From contig CAZXIE010000003.1 in the NCBI GenBank assembly GCA_964640065.1, forward strand, positions 7,698 through 71,697: a stretch of DNA of 64,000 nt, given 5' to 3'. This document shows positions 17,244-27,326 of the stretch, one piece after another (the stretch's first letter is position 1; every line of letters begins with the position of its first letter). Both the position numbers and the translations under genes were made by a program. The stretch is from JAJRXG01 sp964640065. GTDB lineage: Bacteria; Bacteroidota; Bacteroidia; Chitinophagales; Saprospiraceae. The notes below the pieces were generated by a model. It was not told the origin of the DNA and did no database searches. It was given only the letters and a program-made list of their open reading frames with translations.

Positions 17244-17708
17244 GTGGGAGATATCTTTGGTGAAGATTTCAGAGATTTTTTGAGAGCACTCAAAAGCCAT
17301 AAAGTCGATTTTGTTCTAATCGGAGGTTACGCAGTCATTATTAGAGGTTATCATCGCACAACAGGTGATCTAGATATTTTTGTTCGAACATCTAAAGCTA
17401 ACTATTACAATCTTGAGCGTGCTTTTACAGATTTTGGAATGTCTACTTTTAATATGACACTAGAGAGTTTCCTTGATTCGAGCAATGAGGTCTTTACTTT
17501 CGGGAGATCTCCTGTTTCTATTGATATTCTTACATCAGTCAAAGGGTTGACCTTTTCAGAAGGAAAGGAGTATTCTAGCATTGTGGATGTCGAAGGGCTC
17601 ATCATACCTGTGCTGACAAAAGATGGGTTGATAAAAGCGAAAAAGGCTGCAGATAGACCAAAAGATCAACAAGATATACTTCAGCTCTTGTCTCTAGAAG
17701 AAGAATAG
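17244..17708 (+). CDS. Nucleotidyltransferase-fold protein (AbiEii/MNT-like)
   Basis: A 154-residue protein of the polymerase-beta nucleotidyltransferase fold. The signature is LIGGYAVIIRGYHRTTGDLDIF: Gly27-Gly28 and the DxD-type metal pair Asp42/Asp44. The C-terminal LTKDGLIKAKKAADRPKDQQDI is the K..K..RxKDxxD pattern of the AbiEii/DUF6036-like group. Relatives act as toxins that transfer NMP to tRNA or to the partner, but many are uncharacterised. The GTG start at 17244 is chosen from the two-base gap. It converges on rimM. Confidence 0.75.
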   Translation: MGDIFGEDFRDFLRALKSHKVDFVLIGGYAVIIRGYHRTTGDLDIFVRTSKANYYNLERAFTDFGMSTFNMTLESFLDSSNEVFTFGRSPVSIDILTSVKGLTFSEGKEYSSIVDVEGLIIPVLTKDGLIKAKKAADRPKDQQDILQLLSLEEE

Positions 17709-17719
17709 CTGTCAGCTAT

Positions 17720-18247
17720 CTACACCAACCCCTCCGGCAAATCCATATACACCATACCATCCTCCTTACTAATAGATGTAATCATTTGTTCGTGAAGTGG
17801 TATCAACACTTCAGTACCATCTTCTTTTTGTAGGATGGCCATCTCTTGTTGAGGATATTCGTCGATACGGATGATGGGACCTAAGTCTCCGAGGGTTTCG
17901 TCATAGATATGCATACCGATGAGCAGAGACTTCTCATCCGCCTGACTCAACTTAGCTTTACCATGTACGATATCTTTCTCAAGGAGATACAGCTTCTTCT
18001 GATTATAAGGCCTTAGTTCCTCAGAGCTTTCGATCGTGTCGAGCTTTATAACGAGGTCTTTGTGATCGCTAACTTCTGTTATCTCAAAAGGCACCTTATA
18101 TCCATCGATCTCCAAGAATACAAACCTCTGCGCATAGAAGTCTTCTTGCCATACATCATCTACAAAGACACGCATATGTCCTTTGTATCCGTGACTTTTA
18201 CGGATATGGCCTATCTCTACGAAAGGAAGATCATCTAGTATCTCCAT
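17720..18247 (-). CDS. rimM: Ribosome maturation factor RimM
   Basis: Binds ribosomal protein S19 and helps 30S head assembly. The N-terminal RimM domain (about 8-95) begins EIGHIRKSHGYKGHMRV. The C-terminal PRC-barrel (about 100-175) has the expected EMAILQKEDGTEVLIPLHEQMI. Length (175 aa) is typical. The usual neighbours rpsP and trmD are absent; here rimM is next to a large adhesin gene on the same strand, 25 bases downstream of that gene's stop. Confidence 0.93.
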   Translation of the reverse strand: MEILDDLPFVEIGHIRKSHGYKGHMRVFVDDVWQEDFYAQRFVFLEIDGYKVPFEITEVSDHKDLVIKLDTIESSEELRPYNQKKLYLLEKDIVHGKAKLSQADEKSLLIGMHIYDETLGDLGPIIRIDEYPQQEMAILQKEDGTEVLIPLHEQMITSISKEDGMVYMDLPEGLV

Positions 18248-18272
18248 AGTGTGAAGATATGTGATACGTTAC

Positions 18273-21200
18273 TTATTCGAATAAGGTAACTTCACCTTGT
18301 ATAACATCTGTGCGATTTGGATCGAAGTCGTCAGTGTAGTTGACTGAGATAGAGTACACATACACACCCGGATTAGCAGACCGCCCTCCATTAAAAGAAC
18401 CATCCCAACCCGCAGTAATATCATTAGTACTATAGACTCGATTTCCCCAGCGGTTAAAGATGTTCATCTCGAAGCTATTGATGATAGCTCCATCTGATGG
18501 GGTAGTATAGAATCGATTGTTCTCCTCATTGATAGCTGAGACAGTAAAGGCATTAGGGCGATATAGTGTGAATCTCTGACACTCTCTGATAGAGATATTG
18601 ACTTCATCTTCAGATGTACATCCAAATGAATTCATCACTGATGCTTCTACTAATCCTGCCTCTCTTACATCGATAGTGTTAGATGTTTCTCCAGTGGACC
18701 ATAGGATATCTACTCCTGTTAGATTGATAGATAGCATAGTCCCTATCTGATCGCATATGGACTGATCGTCACCTAGATCAAATTGTGGTGCATCGGATAG
18801 GGATATAGTTATATCATCTTCATCGGTGCATCCATTATCTTCTACCTGTACCGTGAATGTCTGAGCTTCTCCCACTGTGATAGACTCACTAGTTTCTCCT
18901 GTGGACCATAAAGTGGTTAAAAAAGGATCACCGGTGGATAAAGTAATCTCATCGCCTTGACAGATCGTAGTGTCCATCCCGAGATCGACATCAGGAGCCT
19001 GTATGACATCTACGATCGTCTCGCTATCGTCAGTACATCCTTTGATATCTACTACGACACTATATGTGTCGGCTAGTGTTACATCTATAGTAGGGGTCGT
19101 CTCTCCTGTACTCCAGAGATAAGTGACTCCCGGTGTAGTCGCATCTAAAGTCAGCGTACTATCACTGCAGATCGTAGCCTGCATATCAAGATCTACTACT
19201 GGAAGTGCTTGGACATCTACAAATGTTGTATCCGACCATACACATGTACCATCAGCATTATCGAGCATGACATCTAACCAGAGTTGACCTTGGTTAATAT
19301 CTCGTACAGTGAGTCTTTCATTACCATCGGCATTGGACCATCTGAAGATGGCTCCTGCTGGGCTGCCATTTACGAAAGTGGGACCTATCTCTCGATCAGC
19401 GCCGTCACATAATCCAGTGCTATCCGGAAGTTCGAAAAATGGAGTCTCATGGACCGTAAATGACAAGGTGTCTACCCTCACGCAGTCATCAGTATTAGTC
19501 AGTGTGAGGATGTAATCACCATCCACTCTGGCGAAGATATCTCCAAGAGGATCTCCACTATTCATATCACCTGTAGGTCTTTCTACCGTTGACCCAACGC
19601 CGTTAGCGACAAGATCACTTCCATTATAAAGTAGCAAACTGTCCCCGTCGCAGATGTTAGCATCGCGAGGTAAGACTGAGTTGGGAAGGGCATTAAATGT
19701 GACATCACTTGAAGCCATGTTCTGGCATCTTCCGTCATCTGCTGTGACAGAGAATGTATTAGTTGTGGTAACTGTGATAAAATCAGTCGTCTCCGAAGTG
19801 CTCCACAGATATGAAACATTTGCGGAAGCGGGAGTATTTAGTATGACTTCTTCACCCTCACATGCCTGTACATCCGCTGGAAGATCTAACTCTGGCAATA
19901 ACTGTATACTGAGGTTAATCGTATCTCTTGTTATACATACTCCTTCCGTGACCTCTAGTTGGTACATACCGGGATCTGATAATTCTGTGTTCACATCAGT
20001 GCTGATGAGACTCCCGTCTAATAAACTCCATACCGCATCTGTGAAAGTCAAGTTGGGGTAGGAGAGGGTGGTTCCCAGACAGATGATCGTATCCACTTCT
20101 CCTGGTGTACTATGAAGATCAAAGATCCCAGGATCGTCAAATGCTACCGTGATCGAATCTCTAACTTCGCAATTACCTGACGATGCGATGACCCGATAGT
20201 CGCCGTCCGTCGTAACATTGAAGACGGGGCCAGTAGTCGCTGGTGTCCAATCATATACTACCGATGAACCTGAAAGTGTAGCGTCCAATACTAATGTCTC
20301 ACCTCTACATATCGTAGTGTCTGCTGGCCCGATGCTAAAGGCACCTAGATCAAGGACATCTACAACTATGGTTGATTCAACCGTACATACTCCGCGTGAT
20401 GCTGCAAGTATATAATCGTCAGCAGTAGATATCGTGATACTAGGTGTTCGATCTCCAGTACTCCATTGGTAATCGACATCAGCTTCTGCGACAGTTGTAA
20501 GTGTTATGTCTTCACCTATACAGATGGTCGTGTCTCTGCTATTGAAATCAAAAACTGGAGCAACTTGGATGTCAACCCCTATGGTATCTCTTGATGGACA
20601 AACACCATCTTGGGCTTCTATGATAAATGCTGATCTACCAGTTATGATGGGTACATCAAGTGTATCTCTATCGTTGATAATCGTTGATGAAGCAGAATCT
20701 ATCCAGACATGTGGTAGCGTAAGACCTGAAGGTCTCGTGATCTGAAGTGTTTCGTTTTCACAAATGGTGATATCCGCACCTAAAGGCACCGGTGTTACAG
20801 GTGTTATTGTGACGTCACGTGATGCTGTTTCTTGACATGCTCCTCTAAATACTTCAGCCGTATAAGTCATCGTATTACGAACATCTATGTTTATAGATTC
20901 TGTCACAGCACCGGTGTTCCATCGGACACTATCAAAACCTGCGACAACAGAAAGTTCTACTCCCACGCCTTCACAGACTGTTGTGTCACCTACATTAGAA
21001 AGAACATCTCTGATGACCGCATCAAATATGACAACTACACTATCACTATCTGTGCAAGCACCTTCTGTAACTTCTATGAAGTAGAGGTCATCTGTGGGTC
21101 TGTTATTCGCGGTTGCTGTGAGAGTTGGAGTACTTGTACCATCACTCCATACAAAGTCTGAATTAGTGAAATTAGGTGCTGTAAAGATTTCCATCTCTCC

Positions 21201-24020
21201 TTCACAAAGCTGGATGGTATCTGTTGTGGGAAAAACTTGATCAAATGCTTCGAGTTCTATCCTTCTGATCATCACCGTATCTCTCTCGATACATCCGCCA
21301 CGATCTACTTCGACGGTGTACTCATCGGTTTGATCTACAGATATCGTCTCCGTCGTTTCTCCTGTAGACCATATGTATGAAGCAGTCGGATCAGAGAATC
21401 CTGGATCAAGTAAAAATGTCGATCCTTGACATACTGATGAATCAGGTATAGGAACTAGGTTAAATGCTTGTGACAATGTGACATCCACGGTATCACGTAG
21501 TTCGCAACCACTTGGTGTTGTTACGATAGCGATGATCTGTGTTGCACTCGGATCTACCTGATATCCTAAAGCTGTACTTACGTCAAATCCATTGAGCTGC
21601 CATTGTATCGCTGATATTTCGGCTGCGGTAAATGGAGAGAGAATGATCATCGAATCACTACATGCGACGATGTCATCACCGAGATACTCTCTGGCCAGTC
21701 TATTTTGTTCGTCTGTGGGGAAGTCCCACCCACTAGTATCACCACTACCTTCACTAAATTCGCCAGCAAAGAAAGAGCCTCCTCCCTGAGCACCTACGTC
21801 TGTAATCATTAGACCACTTAATATCAAAGAAGTGGAAGGGTCAAGTGTGATGGTCTCTACTATGCCTGGTCCACTCGAGATGATCGTAACCGGAAAACAC
21901 AGATCGCCGCGTGCCTCAAAAAGCTCAACTACAGTTATACCGACTCCTGCACCTAAAGTATAGGTATGATCCGGAGTAAATATGAGACTGTCTACTTCGT
22001 AGGTTTCACCACTGAAAGATCCATCATTATTGAGTTGAAGAAGATCAATATTTGTGTCTGCGGTACTGCCGAGTGAGGTCGTGCCGTCGCTACTTTGACT
22101 GATTATTGATCCAATCTCACCTGCGACACCGATGAAGATACCAGTGTCATCTGCCGTAAGCACCCAAGTTGTATTTTCTGCATCGATGGATTGAACATCG
22201 TTGATAGTAATAGGGAAAGTCGTCCCATCAAAAGTGCCTACCGCAGTCAGGGTAGATCCTGCTAATTCTAGACTAACATCAGGTGATGTAGTTATGATGG
22301 TAAGGGCTTCTACGTCGTGCCCTAAAGTATTGAACTCTCCACCTCCCCCTATGCGTAAGTCGCCGTTGATGACGAGAGTTGTGTCTAGTCTTACTCTGGA
22401 ACCATCTTGCCCATCGATCACCACATTGTTTAAGATATTTGGTGAGACTCTTATAGTAAGGTTGTCAGTATTAGCACTCATACCTGGAGTCTCAGTACTT
22501 ACCAAAAAGGTAGTATCTACATTCCACGTGAGGTTATCTGCATCTATTGCGATGCCAGCAGCAAAGGATCCTTGACCTACGCCCTCATCTGCTATGATGG
22601 TGAGAGCAGGAAGGTTGATCTGGCCACTAAAATCATCCGTGCTAAAATTAAATGAATTGAGAAAGATAGGTAGGTCACTTGTGACTATGTCTCCACCTAC
22701 TCCATCAGGGAAGGATCCATTGTTAAAAAATACATTGTCTACTGATTTGGGTATACATTCTCCACCAGGACCACCTTCTGTTCTTGACCAGTTATTTGCG
22801 TCGTCCCAGTCTCCGGATTCTCCAACCCAGTGAAGATTACGTGACGCGCCTGTGAAGTTGATATTCGCACTATTATTTCCTCCATTGAAGCCTTCAAATA
22901 CTGATATCGTTCTATTTGTCGGTCGACCATCGATGCCTCTTAAAAAGATAGGTGCATTGATATCAGGAGGTGAACTCACAACTTCTATGATAGCTCTAGT
23001 GGCATTGTTAAATTGAGATACTATCCGGGCATCTCCATCACAAGACGGTCCACTAGTGGCGATATCCAAGACAAATTGAGTGCTACCATTTTCTAAGAGT
23101 AAGGTGTGCTGATTTGATACAGATAAAAGCTCCGCTGAATGATTACCTGTAATCAATCCGCCTTGATTGAACACTAAATCCATAAAAACAGGAGGAGTGT
23201 TTCCTTGAGAGTTGATTGTGGCCAACCTCGCATTTGAGCCATCAAAAGTGACATCGCCAAAAGCATATGAAAGATCTCCGCTTAAGCACATACTTGGATT
23301 GTCACTAGTCAGAGTTATCGTACTCCCGATCCCGTTGAAGTTGAGGTTATCGTTAGCAGCAAAGAACTTAGATGTGTCTCCAGGAGCAGCCTGAAGAGTA
23401 ACTGTAGAGCCGCTGATATCCAGCCCTACTTGATTGTTGTTGTCTGGTATGATGATGCACGGAGCATCGATATTACTCCCATCGGCGTCTAGAGATCCAT
23501 TGATGATATAGAGACATCCGCCTTCTACAGTTATATCGTTTTCAAGTCTCCACTCTCCACCCGTGGAGTTACCTTCGAAAATTACGTCATTCAAGAAGTT
23601 ATGGCCTCCCGTGTTGATCTGACGACCACCCATGTCATCGCGAAATATCACTGGTGATTGGACTTCCCAGACAATGTCAGGATTTAGCAATAAGGATCCA
23701 TCTATATTCAAAGTATCTGCCAGTCCTACACGAAAGATCGGCATATTAGTGACATCCCGAAAATCTAAGTCTAGACAGTTCAGGTTGGTACTCGATGTAA
23801 TTACATCTCCTGTTATAGCGAAAGACAACTGATCAAATACAGCGCTGCTGGTATTATTAGGTACTCCAAATCCTCCGAATCCTCCAGAGCTAGAGGACCA
23901 ATTAGCAGGATTATGCCAGTCTCCTGATCCACCTACCCAAAAAAGAGTCTGCTGCGCATGCGAGACCATAGGTAAAAGAAGAAAAAAGAATAGCGAAGTA
24001 TAGATATGCTTGCGGCGCAT
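18273..24020 (-). CDS. Giant T9SS type B (gliding-motility C-terminal) adhesin
   Basis: A 1915-residue secreted protein. The signal peptide ends near residue 22 (SHAQ). The N-terminal 800 residues hold beta-helix-like sequence with two WVG-SGDW-NW-type blocks (about 28-45 and 400-420). From about 800 to 1800 there are roughly ten Ig/PKD-like repeats of 75-90 residues, each with an IC-GE motif, a WSTGETT-type tryptophan strand and a V-x-x-x-x-C strand. The last 100 residues (NAFTV, FNRWGNRVY, WDG, PGVYVYSI) are the type B sorting domain (TIGR04131-like). It acts at the cell surface or is released, probably in adhesion. Many Asp residues suggest calcium binding. No enzyme domain seen. Confidence 0.88.
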   Translation of the reverse strand: MRRKHIYTSLFFFLLLPMVSHAQQTLFWVGGSGDWHNPANWSSSSGGFGGFGVPNNTSSAVFDQLSFAITGDVITSSTNLNCLDLDFRDVTNMPIFRVGLADTLNIDGSLLLNPDIVWEVQSPVIFRDDMGGRQINTGGHNFLNDVIFEGNSTGGEWRLENDITVEGGCLYIINGSLDADGSNIDAPCIIIPDNNNQVGLDISGSTVTLQAAPGDTSKFFAANDNLNFNGIGSTITLTSDNPSMCLSGDLSYAFGDVTFDGSNARLATINSQGNTPPVFMDLVFNQGGLITGNHSAELLSVSNQHTLLLENGSTQFVLDIATSGPSCDGDARIVSQFNNATRAIIEVVSSPPDINAPIFLRGIDGRPTNRTISVFEGFNGGNNSANINFTGASRNLHWVGESGDWDDANNWSRTEGGPGGECIPKSVDNVFFNNGSFPDGVGGDIVTSDLPIFLNSFNFSTDDFSGQINLPALTIIADEGVGQGSFAAGIAIDADNLTWNVDTTFLVSTETPGMSANTDNLTIRVSPNILNNVVIDGQDGSRVRLDTTLVINGDLRIGGGGEFNTLGHDVEALTIITTSPDVSLELAGSTLTAVGTFDGTTFPITINDVQSIDAENTTWVLTADDTGIFIGVAGEIGSIISQSSDGTTSLGSTADTNIDLLQLNNDGSFSGETYEVDSLIFTPDHTYTLGAGVGITVVELFEARGDLCFPVTIISSGPGIVETITLDPSTSLILSGLMITDVGAQGGGSFFAGEFSEGSGDTSGWDFPTDEQNRLAREYLGDDIVACSDSMIILSPFTAAEISAIQWQLNGFDVSTALGYQVDPSATQIIAIVTTPSGCELRDTVDVTLSQAFNLVPIPDSSVCQGSTFLLDPGFSDPTASYIWSTGETTETISVDQTDEYTVEVDRGGCIERDTVMIRRIELEAFDQVFPTTDTIQLCEGEMEIFTAPNFTNSDFVWSDGTSTPTLTATANNRPTDDLYFIEVTEGACTDSDSVVVIFDAVIRDVLSNVGDTTVCEGVGVELSVVAGFDSVRWNTGAVTESINIDVRNTMTYTAEVFRGACQETASRDVTITPVTPVPLGADITICENETLQITRPSGLTLPHVWIDSASSTIINDRDTLDVPIITGRSAFIIEAQDGVCPSRDTIGVDIQVAPVFDFNSRDTTICIGEDITLTTVAEADVDYQWSTGDRTPSITISTADDYILAASRGVCTVESTIVVDVLDLGAFSIGPADTTICRGETLVLDATLSGSSVVYDWTPATTGPVFNVTTDGDYRVIASSGNCEVRDSITVAFDDPGIFDLHSTPGEVDTIICLGTTLSYPNLTFTDAVWSLLDGSLISTDVNTELSDPGMYQLEVTEGVCITRDTINLSIQLLPELDLPADVQACEGEEVILNTPASANVSYLWSTSETTDFITVTTTNTFSVTADDGRCQNMASSDVTFNALPNSVLPRDANICDGDSLLLYNGSDLVANGVGSTVERPTGDMNSGDPLGDIFARVDGDYILTLTNTDDCVRVDTLSFTVHETPFFELPDSTGLCDGADREIGPTFVNGSPAGAIFRWSNADGNERLTVRDINQGQLWLDVMLDNADGTCVWSDTTFVDVQALPVVDLDMQATICSDSTLTLDATTPGVTYLWSTGETTPTIDVTLADTYSVVVDIKGCTDDSETIVDVIQAPDVDLGMDTTICQGDEITLSTGDPFLTTLWSTGETSESITVGEAQTFTVQVEDNGCTDEDDITISLSDAPQFDLGDDQSICDQIGTMLSINLTGVDILWSTGETSNTIDVREAGLVEASVMNSFGCTSEDEVNISIRECQRFTLYRPNAFTVSAINEENNRFYTTPSDGAIINSFEMNIFNRWGNRVYSTNDITAGWDGSFNGGRSANPGVYVYSISVNYTDDFDPNRTDVIQGEVTLFE
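19368..19380 (+). repeat. Dispersed 13-bp word, A-class, GAAA loop
   Basis: ATTTACGAAAGTG in the type B adhesin gene, antisense; the coding strand reads Thr-Phe-Val-Asn. Confidence 0.85.
19818..19830 (+). repeat. Dispersed 13-bp word, G-class, GGAA loop
   Basis: ATTTGCGGAAGCG in the adhesin gene 450 bp from the previous copy, antisense; the coding strand reads Ala-Ser-Ala-Asn. Confidence 0.85.
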
Positions 24021-24198
24021 ATACAGTATATTTTGACTTAATTAAAACTACTCTCAGTGGTCAAAATTGTGTGTAAATCCAAGGGTCTTGGATCACATCG
24101 GCAGGATACTTGACGTTTTGGCCATATTCGGGCTTAAAGGCCAAGTAATAAGGGCTCTAATATATTAAATAAAATCGTAATATGTTGCTTGTGTATGA

Positions 24199-25293
24199 CT
24201 ATATACTTCGCGTGATTCTACCGCCACCGATGACGTCATCTCCTTCGTACCAAACTGCGGACTGGCCAGGCGCTATACCTCGCACATTGGCCATGAATTC
24301 GGTTCTGATTTCTTCCCCTTCCGGAAATATTTGCGCAAGTGTGCCAGCACTGTTATAACGGACCATCGTTGTGGCTTCCATACCAGAGGTGATCTCTGGG
24401 TATTTTTGAAGATTGATGTCACCGACAAACATGCCATTTCTCATGAGATCTTCGACTTCGCCTAGTACAACTACATTATCGGCAGGTCTGATATCTGTGA
24501 CATACTTGGGAGTTAAGAATCCACCTCCTAAGCCCTTGCGCTGACCGATTGTATAGAAAGGATATCCATCGTGCTGTCCAAGCAGATTGCCGTCTTTATC
24601 GATGAAAGTGCCACCTGCCACTTCTTTCTCAAGACCAGGTACTCTGCGCTTTAGGAAGTTGCGATAGTTATTATCAGGCACGAAGCAGATCTCATAACTT
24701 TCAGGTTTTTTAGAAAGAGACTCATACCCTCTATCGGCTGCCATTTGTCGGATTTCATCCTTCGTAAAGTTAGCTAGAGGAAACCTAGTACGAGCCATAC
24801 AATCTTGATCCAGTCCCCACAATACATAGGACTGATCTTTTCGCGGATCTACTGCCTTCGAGATAAAGTATCGCCCGTCTTCTTGTTTGATCTTGGCATA
24901 GTGTCCTGTTGCGATAAACTCACAATCCAAGGCATCCGCTCTCTTGAGAAGTGCAGACCACTTGATATGAGTATTACAAAGTATGCAAGGATTAGGCGTA
25001 CGACCAGCGATGTATTCATCGACAAAATCATCGATGACATAGTCTCCAAACTCCTCTCTGATGTCTATGATAAAGTGATGAAACCCCATATCTACGCTTA
25101 CCTCACGAGCATCATTGATGCTATCAAGACTGCAGCATCCTGTTTCTTTTTTAGACCCCCCTGAGCCAGCATAGTCCCACGTTTTCATGGTGATGCCTAC
25201 GACTTCATAGCCCTGTTCATGCATGAGCATAGCAGTAACTGTGCTGTCTATACCACCACTCATGGCTACCAATACTTTACCGTGTTTACTCAT
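24199..25293 (-). CDS. mnmA: tRNA-specific 2-thiouridylase MnmA
   Basis: Thiolates U34 of tRNA Lys, Glu and Gln in the cytoplasm. The N-type ATP pyrophosphatase loop SGGIDS is at 12-17, and the catalytic cysteines are Cys103 (NPCILC) and Cys203 (SYEICFVPD). ATGHYAKI at about 128-135 and YTIGQRKGLG near 247-256 are also family blocks. Length (364 aa) is normal. Single gene, divergent from the M48 protease. It carries a variant copy of the dispersed word at 24329. Confidence 0.97.
   Translation of the reverse strand: MSKHGKVLVAMSGGIDSTVTAMLMHEQGYEVVGITMKTWDYAGSGGSKKETGCCSLDSINDAREVSVDMGFHHFIIDIREEFGDYVIDDFVDEYIAGRTPNPCILCNTHIKWSALLKRADALDCEFIATGHYAKIKQEDGRYFISKAVDPRKDQSYVLWGLDQDCMARTRFPLANFTKDEIRQMAADRGYESLSKKPESYEICFVPDNNYRNFLKRRVPGLEKEVAGGTFIDKDGNLLGQHDGYPFYTIGQRKGLGGGFLTPKYVTDIRPADNVVVLGEVEDLMRNGMFVGDINLQKYPEITSGMEATTMVRYNSAGTLAQIFPEGEEIRTEFMANVRGIAPGQSAVWYEGDDVIGGGRITRSI
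24329..24341 (+). repeat. Dispersed 13-bp word, variant with G-T outer pair, GCAA loop
   Basis: ATTTGCGCAAGTG in mnmA, antisense; the coding strand reads Thr-Leu-Ala-Gln-Ile. This is the only copy whose outer pair is G with T rather than Watson-Crick, so it could be chance. Confidence 0.55.
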
Positions 25294-25408
25294 TTTCTAA
25301 GGGTGAAACCTTGAACTATGGGATTTGATAATAACAAATCAAGAATTTTTGTATTTGTTAACTTACCTTGCTGCTATCCCTGCGTCCTAATTACACAAAG
25401 TAAATACT

Positions 25409-26893
25409 ATGTTACGCACAAAGTCAAACCTTCTGGCTACTCTCTGTCTTATCCTTGCAGGTCTTATCTACCAAGCATGCGCTGTAAATCCTGTTACAGG
25501 TAAGAAAGAAATCATGTTAGTTTCAGAAGCTCAAGAGCTAGCCATGGGCCAAGAAGCAGATCCAGGCATCATCGCCAACTTCGGTTTATACCAGGATGAG
25601 CAAATACAATCTTTTATCAACGAGAAGGGAAAAGAGATGGGAGCCATCTCACACCTTCCTAACTTGGATTACCAATTCAGAGTCTTAGATAGTCCTGTGG
25701 TCAATGCCTTTGCTGTCCCTGGAGGATATGTATACTTCACTAGAGGCATCATGGCTCACTTTAATAATGAAGCAGAGTTTGCTGGAGTACTAGGCCATGA
25801 GATCGGCCACATCACCGCTCGACATTCTGCCGCTCAGTTAAGTAAGCAGCAGCTTTATGGAGGCCTGTTTGTGGCAGGATTAATCGTCTCTGAAGACTTT
25901 AGACAGTTTGGAGATCTTGGTCAGCAAGCATTGGGTTCGCTCTTCTTAAAGTTTGGTCGTGATGACGAAAGTCAGTCAGATGAACTAGGTGTAGACTATA
26001 GCACACAGATAGGTTATGACTCACATGAGATGGCCAACTTCTTCGGTGTGCTTCACCGCATCCAACAAAAAGCTGGGGTGAATATTCCAGAATTTCAAAG
26101 TACTCATCCTGATCCTGTCAATCGATTTAATCGAGTACATGAGATGAGTGATGCATATCAGCAAGAACTTGGAGCTACGAATCTTAAGATAGGTCGTGAA
26201 AGCTATCTCCGTATGATAGATGGGATGGTATATGGTGAAGATCCTAAGGGTGGGTATGTTCGCTACAATACTTTTTTTCACCCTGTGCTGAAATTTCACT
26301 TCCCAGTGCCACCAGAATGGCAGTTTGTCAATACTCCACAGATGATCCAGATGGCTGACCCACAAGGAAAAGCACTGATGATCATGACATTATCCCAAGC
26401 TCAGACGCTAGAGGCGGCAGCACAAGAGACTGTAGAGCAAGATGGATTGCAGGTAGTTGAATCTCAACAAGTCACAGTGAACGGCTTACCTGCTTTTGCT
26501 CTGATCTCTAAGCCAGCTCAGACTCAGCAGCAAGCACAACAAACGACAGAACAGCAAGACTTAACGGTACTTACCTATCTCATCCAGTATAATGGACTAA
26601 TCTATAAGTTTCACGGTCTGACTCATACCACTGATTTTAATACCTACTATCGTACATTCACTAATACGATGGGCAACTTCGATCAGCTTACTGATCCATC
26701 TCGTATCAATGTAACCCCTGATGTGATTCAGATAGCACAAGTTTCTCGTGCAGAAGCATTGGGAAGTGCACTTCAGCGTCTCAGATTATCTTCAGAAGAC
26801 ATGGAAGAGATAGCTATCCTTAACAACATGGAACTTGCAGATGTATTAGAGCCAGGTATGTTGATTAAGACTATCAAAAGAGGGATTAAGTAA
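25409..26893 (+). CDS. M48-family zinc metalloprotease, lipoprotein
   Basis: Exported lipoprotein peptidase of the BepA/LoiP-like M48C group, acting in envelope protein quality control. The lipoprotein signal ends at Cys24 (YQAC). The zinc site is HEIGH with His130, Glu131 and His134, and the third ligand Glu187 is in the ESQSD-type motif with Asp191. After the peptidase domain (about 40-250) there is a beta-rich domain, and the last 50 residues (PDVIQIAQVSRAEALGSALQ, then LEPGMLIKTIK) look like an uptake-type binding module. Length (494 aa) is usual for Bacteroidota homologues. A strong terminator follows. Confidence 0.92.
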   Translation: MLRTKSNLLATLCLILAGLIYQACAVNPVTGKKEIMLVSEAQELAMGQEADPGIIANFGLYQDEQIQSFINEKGKEMGAISHLPNLDYQFRVLDSPVVNAFAVPGGYVYFTRGIMAHFNNEAEFAGVLGHEIGHITARHSAAQLSKQQLYGGLFVAGLIVSEDFRQFGDLGQQALGSLFLKFGRDDESQSDELGVDYSTQIGYDSHEMANFFGVLHRIQQKAGVNIPEFQSTHPDPVNRFNRVHEMSDAYQQELGATNLKIGRESYLRMIDGMVYGEDPKGGYVRYNTFFHPVLKFHFPVPPEWQFVNTPQMIQMADPQGKALMIMTLSQAQTLEAAAQETVEQDGLQVVESQQVTVNGLPAFALISKPAQTQQQAQQTTEQQDLTVLTYLIQYNGLIYKFHGLTHTTDFNTYYRTFTNTMGNFDQLTDPSRINVTPDVIQIAQVSRAEALGSALQRLRLSSEDMEEIAILNNMELADVLEPGMLIKTIKRGIK

Positions 26894-27326
26894 GTATATC
26901 CACATAATATATAAGGAAAGAGGTCGGCTTTGCTGACCTCTTTTTTTATGCCTACATATTACAAGCTTCACTTATCAGTGTAATCGATATACCAAAATTA
27001 CCGATACTAATTCCTACATAGTTCACTTTATCCACCTACTTTTACATCATATCTGAAATAGATATATCTCTTTCCCCCTCTTTTTTATCCCTATAGTTTT
27101 TTAAAAGTTATGAGTGGCTGATCTGTTCACAGGTCAGCTTTATAGAACTAGTAAGACGCTGTGTTTTACGAAAAGAATTATGTCCTTCCCCTTATTTGGA
27201 CACTACTCATTTTAATCCCACGGAGTAACTCGATAGAAGAGTTTGCTCCTAAGTAATATCAAAAAGTGAATTGCGAAGGCGATTCGAGGTTAAAGAACAC
27301 TCATTTAATAACCTAAACTTTTTGTC
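26894..27326. other. 433-bp intergenic region
   Basis: Holds the terminator at 26917-26947 and, near the next gene, a hairpin GAATTGC-GAAG-GCGATTC at 27268-27285. No clear TAnnTTTG box or small gene was seen. Confidence 0.5.
26917..26947 (+). terminator. Intrinsic terminator of the M48 gene
   Basis: AAAGAGGTCGGC pairs with GCTGACCTCTTT around a TTT loop and ends in seven T. It lies 24 bases after the stop codon. Confidence 0.9.

Noticed and set aside
24100..24150. TTGGCC/GGCCAA stem downstream of mnmA
   Set aside because: Six base pairs with a long loop and no T-run; not a convincing terminator.
27255..27290. Sequence AATTGCGAAGGCG resembling the dispersed word
   Set aside because: Three differences from the pattern; it belongs to a separate hairpin (27268-27285).
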